From NCBI GenBank assembly GCA_026936325.1, contig JAPTHN010000003.1:50088511-50152510 (forward strand): a stretch of DNA of 64,000 bases, in the 5' to 3' direction. Both the position numbers and the translations under genes were made by a program. The notes below the pieces were generated by a model. It was given only the letters and a program-made list of their open reading frames with translations, was not told where the DNA came from and ran no database searches. The stretch is from Platynereis dumerilii. Lineage: Eukaryota; Annelida; Polychaeta; Phyllodocida; Nereididae. Positions within the stretch are counted from its first letter, which is position 1. Every line of letters starts with the position of its first letter. Shown here piece after piece: positions 37,040 to 50,700 of the stretch.

Positions 37040-38828
37040 GTGTGGGCCAGGGTTGGGCACGAGTACACATGTACTCGTGTACTCGTGTACTCGAGTACAT
37101 TTTTCAAAGTACTTGCATGTACTCAGTACTCGTGCCAAATCATGAGTACAGTACTCGTACTCGTACTCGAGTACATTGCTAAAGTACTCGTACTCGTAGT
37201 GAGTACATCACGAGTACAATTGAAGCATCAAAAGAGCAAAATTGAACACAAAAGCAAGTGTCTAACATGACAAAATGGTTAATTTAATGCCATATATACA
37301 TTGTAGTTCAATTTTCTTAAAACCTTCAAAGATGCTCTTCTAATTATTTCACAGAGCTCTAAAGTTAATATAATATGTTGTATATGAATACCAGTAGTTA
37401 AAAATATAATAATTATATAGTGAGTAGCCTTTTATAATCTCTCACATACAACAAGCTTTGGAATTGGCCAAAATTGTGGAATAGTCTACCACATGTCTTT
37501 TTTCATCTATATAACAATAACACAATGTCTATTTTCGTAATTAAGTGATAAATAATTATTCATTCAGTAAGCCATATTTTTTATAATATTTGAAGAACTT
37601 CAAGGATACACCATTTTCATTTTCATTTGTTGTTGTTGTTTTTGATTTTCATTTGATGACATAGCCGCCATTTGCTTTTTTCACACCTTTTGGCGCAAAT
37701 CAAAACATCGTAACTTACAGGCTAATGCTAGCCTTACAGTTGAAAATACAACATTTTTACTTCTGCCATTGTATTCAGCTACTTCTAAATGACATATCTA
37801 CGTTTTTAGATTATGTTTCTAGCCCTATTTTAACCATAACTAGAGCCGTTTCCGTTTTAACCTTTTTTGGTTAAATTGACGCTTTTACGAAGATGACAAA
37901 ACAATATTCTGTGCAGGCTCACCCTGCATCTTATAATTCTAAAAGTGTGATTTTAAGAAGTTACTGAATTTAAATTGATCTATTCATTATTTCCATGTGT
38001 TCAATTATCCATGACATGTTGTCAATTGTTGACATTTATTTATTTATTAAAGTGTTATGTATACTTAATACAAACATTGTGTATTAACCCGAAATATTAT
38101 TTTGATCAATAAATCAATATTTCTTGTGTAGGCTACCAGGGCATAGTCTCTTCTTACATTTAACACTGTATTATGATTTTATCTAACGAAAAATATTCTT
38201 AGCTGAACGAAATAACCATCTCCATAGTTGTAATAAATTTATATTGTATTTAATTTTATACTAAATCTGCCTTGCCAAGCATTGGTGTGCTTTTTAACGA
38301 ATTCTTGGCACTGAAAAAAAGATAGTAAAATAAAATAAAAAGTGACAGATGGGCTGAGATAGCATGGGAATGTGATGTTCTCTGAGCCAAAAATAGTTAT
38401 AATCAGAACAAAAAAAAAAGGCATCCATCTTGACCAATCACATGGCTACAGCCAATCACAAGAGACTCACATGACATTGTGTTTCTGTTAAAGCCATGGA
38501 TGCATGTCAAGTGAAATTCATTCTAAATTATCAAGGTAAATAATTTCCATGTACTTCTGAACACTATTCCGTCTAAAATGGGCTTAAACATAATTAGCAA
38601 ATAGTATTTAACTTATTCCTTAATTTCTCCACTGTAGTAATTTCGTTTTTCATTTTGCATTTGAACGCCAGTCTGAAGTCCTATGGACTATATATCTCAA
38701 TCCAAATGGCCTCAAAGGATGGATGGATGATTGGGGCTTTACGTCCTATATTTATGCACTTGTTGGGCTAATTAGGACAGGAGTCTGACATAGCAATGAG
38801 CAAAAGATGATTGAAACTGCCGTCCAAC

Positions 38829-38832
<4 letters not shown>

Positions 38833-38865
<33 letters not shown>

Positions 38866-39205
38866 ATGTATTTATTTTTGATCCAATGGTTACAAAATGA
38901 ACATATATGAAAGTATAAATAATTAATATAAAATAAAATGAACCTTGAAGCAACGGGGATTTGCATAAGGCAGAAGCCGCTGTCTGCAAACCACCATAAA
39001 TATGTATGAAAATTTGATTATCCAGTGAATATAAATTTGACTATGTGTGCAAGCATGGGAGTGTTCAAAAAGATTCTTGGCCGAAGACCAATTGGGACTA
39101 AGATCCTTACAGGAGACAACAAGATGGGGACAGGCGAAAAACAGTGCTCAAGCGTATAGGGGGGGGGGAGGAGATTTACGATAATTATGAATGCAAGTTG
39201 TAGTT

Positions 39206-39247
<42 letters not shown>

Positions 39248-40536
39248 TTAAGTTAAGGAGGAAAAAATCTATCTTCTACAAATATAGCAATTTATTATCT
39301 CGCAAGAATCAGAGTAGGCACTGATGAATACCCTTTTCAGATAGAAACCTATTCCAAATAAACTGTGCGTGTAAACTTTTTCTAGTGTTGAGTTTGCAGC
39401 TTGATTTATCAAACGAGGTAGTCGATTTTTTACGGAACAAAGGGAGAGTTGATATTTTAACTTAGGTATCACCATACGATTATTGTATCTAGTTGGATAT
39501 TGGTGAAGGTCGCTGTGTCTTTGCAGGGCAGTGCTTAAAAAGTGAATTGGAAGTGTTTTGTGGACCAATCTGTAATAAAATTTCCATTCTTGTAGGGTTA
39601 AGAGATCTGATACCTTTAGTATTCTTAGTTGTTTAAATAAAGGTTCTGTGTGGGCATTGTATCTTGATTTAGTAATCAGCCTCATGGCCTTTTTTTGAAG
39701 TTTAGTGATGCTTTTGTTTTTTTGTCCCCATAGCAGAATGCCATAAAGTAGATGTGGCGAAATTAGGGAATTGTAAAGTGTTCTAAGTGTTTCCACTGGA
39801 ATATAGTGCTTTAATCTATTTAAGATAGCCAAAATTTTAACAATTTTCTTTTCAATTTTCTCAATGTGTGCTTTCCAAGTTAAGTTTTTGTCGATAATAA
39901 TTCCGAGAAAGTCAAAATGGTGAACGCATTCTATCTGATCTTGTTCAATTTCTAAGGATAGTTGGGGGATACATTTATTCAAGGTATGAAACATCATAAA
40001 TTTGGTTTTTTTTACATTTAGAGAGAGCTTATTTATTTTCAGCCAGTCATTTACTTTTTTTAGTTCTTCATTTAATGAAAATTCAAAGTCTCGAGGTGAC
40101 GTATTCAGTGAGAGCGAAGCTATTAAAGTTGTGTCGTCTGCATATGTTATAAATTTAAACATATTCGTGGATCTATCAAAGTCATTCAAGTAAATTAAGA
40201 AGAAAAGAGGGCCTAATATTGAACCTTGAGGTACTCCAGTTTGTATTGTAAGTTGAGTTGATTGGGAGCCATTGAATTCTACATATTGTTTACGATTGGT
40301 CAAGTATGACTCACATAATTTTAGAGCATTTCCTTGAATTCCATAGTGGGATAATTTTTCCAGAAGCAAGTCATGATCAAGGGTATCAAATGCCTTTGAT
40401 AGATCCAGGAATATGTTTACAGGTATTTCTCCCTTTTCTAAGTTTTCAATTACTCTATCAATATTCTCCAATACGGCAAGTTCTGTATTGTGGCCTTCTC
40501 TGAATCCATATTGACTACTATAAAACATGTTCTCAG
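38833..40536 (-). mobile_element. 5'-truncated LINE with reverse transcriptase, inserted in hAT copy 2
   Basis: Non-LTR RT frame of 423 residues (39269-40540) with LDLSKAFDTLDH (motif A, residues 45-56), TGVPQGSILGP (motif B, about 101-111), YADD (catalytic motif C, 133-136), NVKKTKFMMF (motif D, 175-184) and FLGIIID (211-217). The endonuclease and the first RT part are missing. Downstream on the minus strand lie a 38-bp A-tract (T at 39207-39244), a 3' UTR ending ATAAATACATTCTG, and a (CTGT)n tail (38833-38864). ACATAG at 38827-38832 and 40537-40542 is the target duplication; the frame's first ATG lies wholly inside it, so it is not the element's own start. Jockey/CR1-like. The frame is intact through its C-terminus. 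Confidence 0.92.
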
Positions 40537-40766
40537 ACATAGGTCCATGTGACCCGGCTAGAGCTAGATTCGAACGCCAGACCCAGCGATTGGCAGCCCA
40601 GCAAGTAGCTTCAAAGGCCGTTTTAAATTAACACAGTTCACTTTTGATTAACAAAGGAGCATAAGGAGTAGCCTTCACTAATATTCTTTGTTGTTGCTCA
40701 ATTATTCAATCTTAATAATGCTTTTATTTCTTCAAATATTGAACAAATAAGGTTCGAAATTGCATA

Positions 40767-40910
40767 AATGTACTCGTACTCGTACTCGAGTACATTTGAA
40801 AGTACTCGTACTCGTACTCAAGTACATTCAGAAAAAGCTGTACTCGTACTCGTACTCGTACTCGTGGATGTGGCAAGTACTCGTACTCGTACTCGAGTAC
40901 ATTTGCATGT
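40767..40910. repeat. Right subterminal TACTCG array, hAT copy 2
   Basis: Four hexamer blocks in the same order and spacing as copy 1. Confidence 0.85.
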
Positions 40911-40935
40911 ACTCGTGCCCAACCCTGGTGTGGGC

Positions 40936-43250
40936 CAATGCTGTTCGATCCCAAACCGTTTGTTTCCCTATTGGTTTACCATGGCTAGGAGCTATCCGGT
41001 AAGGTACGAAGCTTTTCTGAGCATTTTTCCACCTTTTTCTTGGCAATTCTTGCCTTCTCACAGGATTTTTGCAATTTTTTCTGGCCTCCAAAATGTTTCT
41101 TTTGCAAGTATTCTAAGCTGTGTTTTGGGGTTTGCCATAAGGCAAGGTTTAACATTGTGAGTCTGGGAGGTATCTGCCTGGGAGGCAAGCTGGCATACCT
41201 TCTGTTCTAACTGCCTGTGACCCAAAATAAATAAAGATGACAAGGAAAAGGTACTGAAAGCAATGCTTAGGCAGCAACAATCATTATAAAAAGGTAAAAG
41301 TATCAAAATAGCCTAGAACAAAAGCATATCTGTATTTATCTGCCACATATTTTGTTTTAGTTTGTTGTGACTGTATCTATAGATATATGTTTACATCTGT
41401 GGCAAAGTGGTTTTCAGACAGTACAGTAACTGTCTATTCTCATAAACTCTGCCATCTACAAAAAAATCATTATTTTTGACAGATATTGGCAATTTTTTTT
41501 TCAGTATCTATACTCCCTTAGATATGTTGCTTCCTAACTGCTGACTTTATTGTTCTGTTTCGATAATTGTCATCAAGTGATTTTGACTCGCACTTTGGCA
41601 CTATTTAAGTGTAATTCAACCATTCAACATTTACATTCTCACGAGATTTTAACAATGTATAAACAATGCAATGAACACAATATCATCATCATAGCTACTT
41701 TCATGCAATCATAACAATGTGTAGCAACAATTAAGTGCTAATAGTTTTGGTCCCAGTTTGGGTCCTTGTTTTTTCTGTATTATATGTGTTGCAATATTTG
41801 TTTGTGTTAATTCCTAAATGTACAAATAATGTATCAACCATACAACCTAATGATCATATATAATGTGGCTACTCAATTCTAATTAAACCAAAATCATAAA
41901 AATTGCTAAATTAGCTAATGAAATAATGGGCTATGATATAATTATGTTTTTGGGTATTTATAATTATTGGTCCGCTTTTTCGCTGCCCTGATCTCACTCC
42001 ATGTATGCTGTCAGGTCTGTACATTTAAATCACTCAAAAGTCAACACCTTATACACAGAAAATATAGTTTGTGCATTTCCTAATTTGCTAACAAACAACC
42101 TATCAAGATTATAACACCTTCAGTAATCTCTAGCATTCGCACTGTATTTTTCTACACTTTCATGAGTTGCAGCAATTTTTTGCAACTTAACGAGTCATGT
42201 TTTGGTTCTTTTTACACTTAAATAGTCCTGACACCAATGGTTCATCTCGCTCTTTTTGATGTTATCATTCAACCAAGATCAAGGCAGGTACTTCAACAAC
42301 AACAACAACAACAACAACATTTTAATTAATTATAATGATATATCACAGATTCTTTTTGACAACCATGAATTTCCGTAGAAAAAAGTTTACACTATAAATG
42401 AACAGGACACCAAAAGGGACAACCAAATATATTAGGATAATAAATATTAATATGGTACTGGCTCAAGATAGTGGTGATCTCTTTTGCTTTGCAATTTTTC
42501 TTATAAGCAAAGTTTAAAGTGACTCAAAAATTACTATAGTATTCAGATGTACTTAACCATTGAAATTTGACAGGACACTTCATTCATAATTTTATTGATG
42601 AGATTTAAAATATAGATTTAAAATATTGCTGGCAAAGGGACTTAATGAGATGGCTCTGGCATCACAGATTTTGTGCTAAAATGCTGCCATTTCATTTTCT
42701 TGGGACAGGGATAATAATGATCATGTTGGATTCAAATGGGAAACAACATGCAAAAACATTCCAATAAGATCAATGGAGTTTTGGGAGGTTGAGTGCAATT
42801 TTGAACAGTGCAAAATTGAGTGCAATTGAGTAATGAGTTGAGTGCAATTAGTATTAGGGTAAGTGCAATTAGTGCTATGCAAGTGCAATTAGGAGATTGG
42901 ACAGATATGTGCATAAGGATTGCAATCAACACGGTGAACACAAAAGGAGAACATATACACTAGAACACAACTTCAATCATGGGGGTATGTGCAATATAAT
43001 TACGTGTATGCAATTATGTGCAATTGAACACATTCATGATAAATGCTGACTGGATTTGAAGCATGCATAAAATAAAAATGAACAATCCTGTGAATCCATA
43101 TCCGGACATATTTGAATCGGTGGGAACATGCAAAATGGATAAACACATCAATCATATAACATAATGTGAGGTGGATGGAGAGAAATTGTAATATAAGGTT
43201 TGTGCCCATATTGCAATTGGTCAATGTTATGATTGAAATTTAAGAGGTGC
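40936..43250. other. Gene-free stretch
   Basis: A (CAA)n run lies at 42294-42320. GTGCAATT words recur about eight times at 42791-43025, often as GAGTGCAATTAG. No gene recognised. Confidence 0.55.
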
Positions 43251-45255
43251 ATATGATTTTTGGCTAAAGTTTGTGCTGTAACAGTGACCGTGTAAAGGGG
43301 GAGTATATGTGTGAAGAAGGAATAGGCTTTAGATACAAGTAGTTAACAAGAAGGGGAATGAAAAGGGAACAGGAAGGGAGGAGAAAGGATAAGGAGAGAG
43401 GAAGAGGAGGAAGAAGAAAACTGAACAAGGGAAGAAGAATCAAGAAGAAGGAAAGAGAATAGGGGAAGGAAGAAGATGGAAGAAAGAGTACGGTCGAAAG
43501 AGGTCAAGATAATTTTGATGCAAGGGGAAGTAATAATAAGAGAATTAAGGAAGAGAATGGGAATGTTGGATGGCGAGAGGATTAGTAGGAAGACATATAT
43601 ATAGAAAAGGCAAATGGACAAGATGGTGAAGACAATGGAAGAAGAAACATAAAGGAGAGGAAAGGAGGGGAGCTTTTTGGAAGGAGGAGAAGAGAAAGAC
43701 TGAAGGAAAAAAAGGAAGGTGAAGGGAAAAGGAGATAGAGGAACGAAGGAGGAAGAAAGAGATAGAGCATGGGATAGCAGATAAGAGGGAGTAAATGCTG
43801 AATTATATAAATAAGGAAAAGGGAATATGATTTCAGAAAAGGATGCAAAATGGCAGGTAAGAAACACATTCGTTAGTTATCGAGAGACACTAATGGCAAC
43901 GTCAGTCGAACGGAGTTGGGTTGAAACTTGTTCAGTTCTCTGGTGCAGAACTGCCAGGGAGGAAACAACACTTTGGACTGATACCCTGTATTTCCACTGG
44001 AACAACATACAATGTAGCAAAACTATGATGTGAAGAAGATGAAAACAAGAAGGGTAGGAGATCCAAATAGACAGTTGGGACAGATGGACAAGGCTGAGGT
44101 AACAGGATGCCCAAATGATTGACAGCAGTGCTTGTTTTTTGAGCTGTTTTATCTTGTAGACATTTGGTTCACAGGACTAGGCATTGTGCATTTATCCTCA
44201 GGAATTTTGCACTTAGTTTTGGATGTGGAAAGGGAATAATAACAAGGAGGAGAAAAGGTGCAATGCCGGGAATATTATGTGAAAAAATTGTAATTAGAAT
44301 TCTCGTCAAGTTAGGTGATCTTAATTGATTAAGTGTAAGTTGAATCACACAAAGTGCTATACGTAAAATGATTTGCTTTAGAAAATACTACTAAAGGGAG
44401 GAGAAAATTTGCAAATATGAAAAAACACTTGAATTAGACATTTATATTAATGTGCGGGGTCAGAAGTGGGCATTTTTAGTGAAAAGGTCCAAAGGAAAAT
44501 CGGAGCTTGAAGTTTTGTGCATTTTCTCATGAGATTATGGGGCGCCAAGAAATAAAGAATGAGTAAAGTGATTTGAAAAGTGGGATAAGATAGTAAATTT
44601 AGTATGTCAGAAGAATGAAGAAAAATGGGAGAATTGGGTTAAATTTAGGGTTTTGTATAATGTGCAGCATATGGAAAATGACTAACAGAATATAGAGAGT
44701 GGGAGGAAAAGAGAAGAGGAAACCTGGGTTTAGAAATAGGTGAACTGAGTAATGGGCCTTAACCATGCATGCTTAAAGATCAAGTGCACTATAGGAAATT
44801 TGGTTTCACTTAGGACTTAGGGTTGGGAAAAAATAGTTCTAAAAATTGTGAAAAACAGTGCACAGTGTGTGAGATTACTGAGAATAAGAGTTCAGAAAAA
44901 AGATATGAAGGTTAGAGAAAAGAATTTCAAAGTGAGAATTTGAGACAGTGGTTCTTCGATAGTTTGGTGACAAATTGTGCTGGGGTGGTATAATTGAGAG
45001 ACAGCATAGGGAGAAGAATTGTTTTGCTGTGAAAATGGGTCATTAAAGTGTTCAGTAGTAACAAAAGTGAAGAAAATTTAAGAATTCAGATCAAGTGCAT
45101 AATGTGAAAATTAATGAGGTTATGCAGGTTTGACATGCAGGCACATTGCAGGTATAGGACTATAGGATTTTTTTTCTTTCAGGAAATCGTATAGGCAGGC
45201 ATGTTGGAGGTTTGTACTGGAAAGGAAGTATGAAAGATGGATGTGAAGGAAGGGG

Positions 45256-45351
45256 AGGTAGGTAGGTAGGGAGGTGGGTAGGTAGGTAGGTAGGTAGGTA
45301 GGTAGGTAGGTAGGTAGGTAGGTAGGTAGGTAGGTAGGTAGGTAGGTAGGT
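45256..45351 (+). repeat. AGGT tetranucleotide microsatellite
   Basis: Near-perfect (AGGT)n, followed to about 47600 by scattered degenerate GGTAGGTAGG copies. Confidence 0.95.
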
Positions 45352-45952
45352 TGAAGGACATGAAGGAAGGTAGGTGAAAGGGCAGGAAGGTAGGTAGTTA
45401 GGTATGTGGATGTGTAGGAAGGTAGGTAGGACTGGTAGGTAGTTTGGTAGAATATCACACAGGTAGGTGTAGTAGGTAGGATCATTGGTGAATAGGTAAA
45501 GGTTTGTTGGGTTGGCACTTTGTAGTTAGGTTGGAGTGTCGGTGGGTAGGATTGTTAGGGGGGTAAGTTGGGTAATCGTGAGGCATAAGCTTGAGTTGGT
45601 TGGGGAAGTGATGTAAGGTGCCAAGGTAAGGTTGGTGAATTGGTAGGTAGGTTGGTGAATTTGAAGGTAGGTTGGTGTGAATTAGTGTTGTGTGAATTGG
45701 TATATAGGTTTGTGCATGAGTGATAGGTGGGGAGGTTGGGCAGTTTGGTACATTGTGTGGTGGTTGCTGAATATTGAAAGATGGGTATAGTTTACTAGTG
45801 GTAGTAAAAAGGTGGGTAAAAAGTGCAATGGTGCAAAAAAGGGTTTGGGAATAGATAGATGTACTTGTGAGTAAGACATAGGTGTAATGTTTGGGACTCA
45901 GGACAAGCATGGGCACACAGGTTCAGGGATATGCCAGGAAGTTAGATACGTA

Positions 45953-46141
45953 CACTCTAAAAAATTCCAGACAAAATTGGTTTTTTAGATTCAAAATGGT
46001 TTTTTGAAAAACCAAATTTCAATGCAAAAAACCGAAATGGATTTTTTTAAAAATCCATTTTGGTTTTGCATTGAAATTTGGTTTTTCAAAAAACCATTTT
46101 GAATCTAAAAAACCAATTTTGTCCCGACATTTTTTAGAGTG
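45953..46141. mobile_element. 189-bp foldback MITE, CACTCTAAAA family
   Basis: TA, then CACTCTAAAAAATTCCAGAC, and GACATTTTTTAGAGTG, then TA. The whole element is one long near-perfect palindrome, so a single strand folds into a hairpin of about 90 bp. A longer relative of 18726-18818. Confidence 0.9.
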
Positions 46142-46789
46142 TAGGTACTACTAGGTAGGCAAAAAGGTTTAATGATAGCATGACATAAATTAAAGTTGGG
46201 GACAATGCATTTTGACAATTTTAGTTATATCGACTTTGGGTTCAATGTCATAATCTAAATGATAGTCCTGTTATATTTTAAACAGTTGCTACTGAGACGA
46301 TCAAATACATTTTAGTGATAGATTTATAGAGAAAAACTTGGTGAGGACTGATGGGATAAATATAATTTCTGGAGCAAAAAAAAAATACAAAAATCTTTTT
46401 TAGCTCAGGACTATGTTGTATGAGTAGTTATATATTCAATTAAGTGATAAATGGAACAGTTATCAAAAGTAATGACAGACGTGGTTGAGGTAGAAAATGG
46501 GTTATTTTTTAAGGGGCATAATTTAAGGGCTAAGGTTGCAGGCTGAGGTATCGAGGGTAGTAAATAGGGATTTAGGCTGGCTTAAGCAGGGAAAAACTAC
46601 TACGAGTGCCATACAACAATTTTCGGTCGTAGATTGAAGCATAAGGACTCAGCACTGGCTGTTTGTTGTGTGAGAATTTTTGTTTATTTGTTGTTGTGGT
46701 TTTGTGCAAAAGAGAGATTGTGAGTAAAAAGGGGTGAAGCCAACAGGAAAGGGATTACACAAGTTGTAGATAAGGGCCCCTGGGAGTTT

Positions 46790-47600
46790 TGGTGGGATGG
46801 GAAAGTAGGCAGGTAGGTAGGTAGTTTTGGGTGTAGGACACTGTGGGTAGGTAGGATGCTGTGTGGATAGACCTTGGAAAGGAGTAAGAAAGCAGGCATG
46901 GATGTTTGCAGGTTGATAGGTAGGTAGATAGGCAGGTAGGTATGTAGGTAGGTTGGTAGGTAGGTATGTGGGAAAGTGAATGGGTATTGGGTAGGTAGGG
47001 AAAATCTTGGTCAGTTGGAAGTTATGCGTGTATGTAGGCAGGAAGGTAGGCAAGTGGGTTGTTAGGTATGTTGGTAGGTGTGGGGGTTGATTGTGTTAAT
47101 TCTGGTGTATTTGTAGGTGGTGGGAAGGCAGGTGAGTACTGGGTGGATGAGTAGGTAGGTAGGCAGGTGCATGGGTAGGTATCTGGGTAGGTAGCTGGGT
47201 AGGTTGGCCTGTATTTGGGTTGGCTGGTAGCCTGGTGGTAAGTAGGTGTGATTGTAGGTAGGAACATAGGCAGGTGGGTACTGTATAGGTAGGTAGGCAG
47301 GTAGGTATATGGGTAGGAAGGTAAGTTGGTGAGGATAGGATGGATGGAGGAAGGCAGGCAGACACATAGGAAGGTAGATAGGTAATTAGGCTGGTAGGTA
47401 TGAAGGTAGGCAGATAGGTAGGTAAGTCAGGGAGATATGAAGACTGATAATTGAGTGCTTATATATTTGGGTAGGCAGGTTGGGGTAGGTTTTTGGTAGG
47501 TAGGTTGGAAGGTAGGAAGGTAGGGAGTAGGTAGGTGGTTACTAGGTAGGTAGAAGGTGCATGGGTATGTAAGTGAGTAGGTAGGTCTGCATGTGGTTAT
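46790..47600 (+). repeat. Degenerate GGTAGGTAGG repeats
   Basis: Irregular TAGG/GTAGG units, worn relatives of the AGGT array. Confidence 0.85.
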
Positions 47601-47654
47601 CTAGGTGGGATGGTAGAAAGGCAGGTCAGTAGAAATATAATCATTGCATATGGT

Positions 47655-47703
47655 GTAAGGTAGGGTAGGGTAGGGTTGGGCCGAGTAGGGTAGGGTAGGG
47701 TAG
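47655..47703 (+). repeat. TAGGG array
   Basis: Two blocks of GTAGGGTAGGGTAGGG separated by TTGGGCCGAG. Regular G triplets give G-quadruplex potential. This is not the TTAGGG telomere repeat. Confidence 0.85.
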
Positions 47704-50700
47704 GACATTTTGGAAGGGAACGGAAATTTGGTAGGGATGGTAACTTGGAGGATGATAACTTGGAAGGGAAGTTTGGAATTGAAACTTGGAAGAGAAACTT
47801 AGATGAAAGGGAAACTGGAGGGAAAGCATTGGGACATCGAAGGGGAAGAGGAAAAGTGAAGGGTGTGTGGAATTTGGATACATGCATTGGAAGGAAGAGA
47901 ACCTTTTTCTTTCATTGCTTTTTACATTGGGAGAATGCAGATGAGCAGATACACACAACAGATATAGGATAGGTGATGAAACATATTCTCTCTGATTTAG
48001 TTGCTTTGCTAATTCACCAGATGTTGGGACTTGTGAATGTCAGTTGGACATGTGATTGTGGTGTCAAGCATGGGAAACAATATTTCACACTTTGCAAAAA
48101 AGGCTGTGAGCCATCGCAAAACTGTAAGGCACACTTGTAAAAATCCAATTTGGTATTTGGTGGTATTTCAGTGATTGGGGACAAAATGGGGCAGAATGTC
48201 AGATTGGGAGGCCAGGGGGAAGGTATGGGTGTGATGGAAGGGTGCAGTGAAAGATTAGGGAGGATCAGGGAGAGGGGGTGTGAAAAAGAAAAAAGGGGTA
48301 GAAAAAATGTCTTCAGAAAAAGATCTGGAAGGCTATGGTGAATGCTTTAGAGTGTGCAGTTTGCATCGCAGTGGCGGAGGCGGAGAGGTCGGGGATGGGG
48401 GCACAATACCAAAAGTCACCTTTATTATGGCTGAAAGTTGGTGTCATCGAGGACATTTCAATTGTCCAGCATAAAACATTTTACCATCCGGCCAAATTTG
48501 CACAAACAGGGTATAACTTGTATTTCTTGATACATTATTGGTAAATGGCTGTACTTGGACCTGCCCCTGCGTATGATGAATTCACCTTTAGGGTGCCACA
48601 GTGGGACGATGATAGATAGGGCGAAACAGGTAGAGCCTGCATGGATTTGTAACCCCAGGTAATACAGAATACTATAATAGATGACAAAAGGGTTGAAAAC
48701 AAGACAGGTAAGATTGGCCATTATCAAGTGTGATGGACAGCTGGTTAATGTGGGGGACTTTTTTTAGCTCTGTTTCCCTGGGTCATGGGAGAGGGCAAAG
48801 GAAGGGAGTTTAATATGGAACACAGTATAGATCAAGGAAGGAGGAAGTAGTTAGAGGAAAGAACAAGAAAAAAAGGGCTGTCAGCTGCAGGAGCCAAGAA
48901 ATAGATAAGATCTTACTTCCAAAGGAAAGGTGACATTTCAAGTTTAAGAGGATTGTGCAGCATTTGTGGTCCATGCCAAAGATTTGAGGTACACAGCTTT
49001 GCTTGCCAAGTGAATTATATACAGGAAAGCAATAAATTTACATTAAGTATATAACTTGGGGAGAAGGGTGCAGTATTTAGGAAAAAGAAAAGAGGTTTTA
49101 TCATTAGATTTGGGCAGGGCAATAACTATCATTATCTAGTAACACAGGTAATAATAATAGTTAGTGAAGGGATATTAATGACTTGAGGAAAGTGATAATA
49201 TATGTATTTTGGATGGTAGGTAATGGGTAATTTAGGGAGGGCAATCAATAAATATTATGAATAATGAGGGGAGAATAAGGTATACTTAGAAAAAGGAAAG
49301 GTGCAGTTAGTTTCAGGTATGAATAAGTGTTAGGAGATTAACACTGAAGACCAAAGAAAATAGGTAATATCTTGAAAGAACACATGATATATATTTTGGT
49401 TTACAGATGTGAGAAGGGTGCTCACTTGTGATTGACAGGTATATCATATGAAATGTGGGTTTTGGGTTTGGGTGCTTAGCAAGGGATGATCAACATTTAG
49501 TGATACAGCAAGGGATAATTGTTGAAGATGAATATTAATGACCAAAGGTAATAGGAAATAGTTGGAAATGATGGGTTATGTTTCGTATTATGTGTGCATG
49601 GATTTGTTAGGAAGAAGGAAGATGATTTGTGCAATGAGGTAGTTATCATAAAACAATCCAAAGGACTAATGGTTCAACTTCTTACACAGTATATGCATCA
49701 ATCATAGCAAACATCATTTGAAATTCATTAAGTGAAAAGGAAAATCATGGCTTGGTGATTATGTATGGTTAAAAATCGAGTAATGAAGGGCATTAATTAA
49801 CCCCATGTGTGGATCTTTTAATTGCCTCAGAGACAGATACAAAAGGCATTTTTGACTTCAGTACAATATATGAGGACTTACATTTGAAACAGACATGTGG
49901 GTGGCCATAGATGTAACTGGAACAGGTGGTTTTGGGGATCAGGGGGGTCATATACACTGAGTGAAAATACAGGTATACAAAATATTAACACAGGAATCAT
50001 ATGGAAACCATGGTACAGGCAATCATGCAGAAGATAGATCTGAAGGTATATGAAACAGGTGATTTTTGTGGGAGAGGGGGTGATGGGCATGATATATATG
50101 TGGGTGGCATAATAAACTTGGGAAACATGCATTTCATAACATGTTGTGTGCACAGGTGTGATGGCATAGGAGGAACATCTCAGGTCTCATAAAAGTTTGG
50201 TCCAGGGTAGAACCATGCATATTTGTGGATGGCAGGTATTGAAAACAAGCAAGATAAAAACAAGTGGTTGGTCTCTGTGTGCATCTAGTGCAATAGGTGT
50301 ATATGTTAGAGATGTTAAAACCGGTTAGAAATAAGAGTGAATTGATAATTATTTTGTTATGGGATTTGTGGATATGGTTATACGTTGCCAATGATATCAT
50401 CTGCATGCTTATTGAGGAAACTTCAAATGATCTGGCACTTGTCATATCAGCATAACGATTGTTGGAAATTGCTGCCAGTAATTTTTTCTTTTAACTACAA
50501 TGAGATTCAATAGAGATCATCATGAATTTCAGAGATCGTCTTGAGATTCAGAAATAGATCGAATTGGTTAATAATACAAATAGCATAAATATGGGAAGAT
50601 GTTCTGTGCTGGAAGGCACATGCAAAGTGATGGGAAATGTCACATGCTAAATATATAAGTTAAATGCTGGTAAATAAATAAGATGTGCAGAAATTCAAAT

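Larger units (their letters stand above)
37048..40927. mobile_element. Non-autonomous hAT element, copy 2 (3.88 kb with a LINE inside)
   Basis: Same CAGGGTTGGGCACGAGTAC ends and TACTCG subterminal arrays as 9923-12624, with its own exact 8-bp target duplication GTGTGGGC (37040-37047 and 40928-40935). Without the LINE it is about 2.17 kb. Both copies share a segment with GATTCGAAC on the plus strand (GTTCGAATC on the minus), a tRNA B-box look, so an old SINE may be built in. No transposase frame. Confidence 0.9.

Noticed and set aside
40760-41160. Frames over the TACTCG arrays in hAT copy 2
   Set aside because: Hexamer repeats read as Val-Leu-Val or Thr-Arg-Thr; not a transposase.
43343-43869. 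A 174-residue Ser/Phe/Leu-rich minus-strand frame
   Set aside because: Reverse strand of a purine tract with no domain.
45120-47370. Several long minus-strand frames rich in Tyr-Leu-Pro-Thr
   Set aside because: They translate AGGT-type repeats; all frames stay open for the same reason and no domain is present.
47655-47703. Possible internal telomere repeat
   Set aside because: The unit is TAGGG, not TTAGGG.
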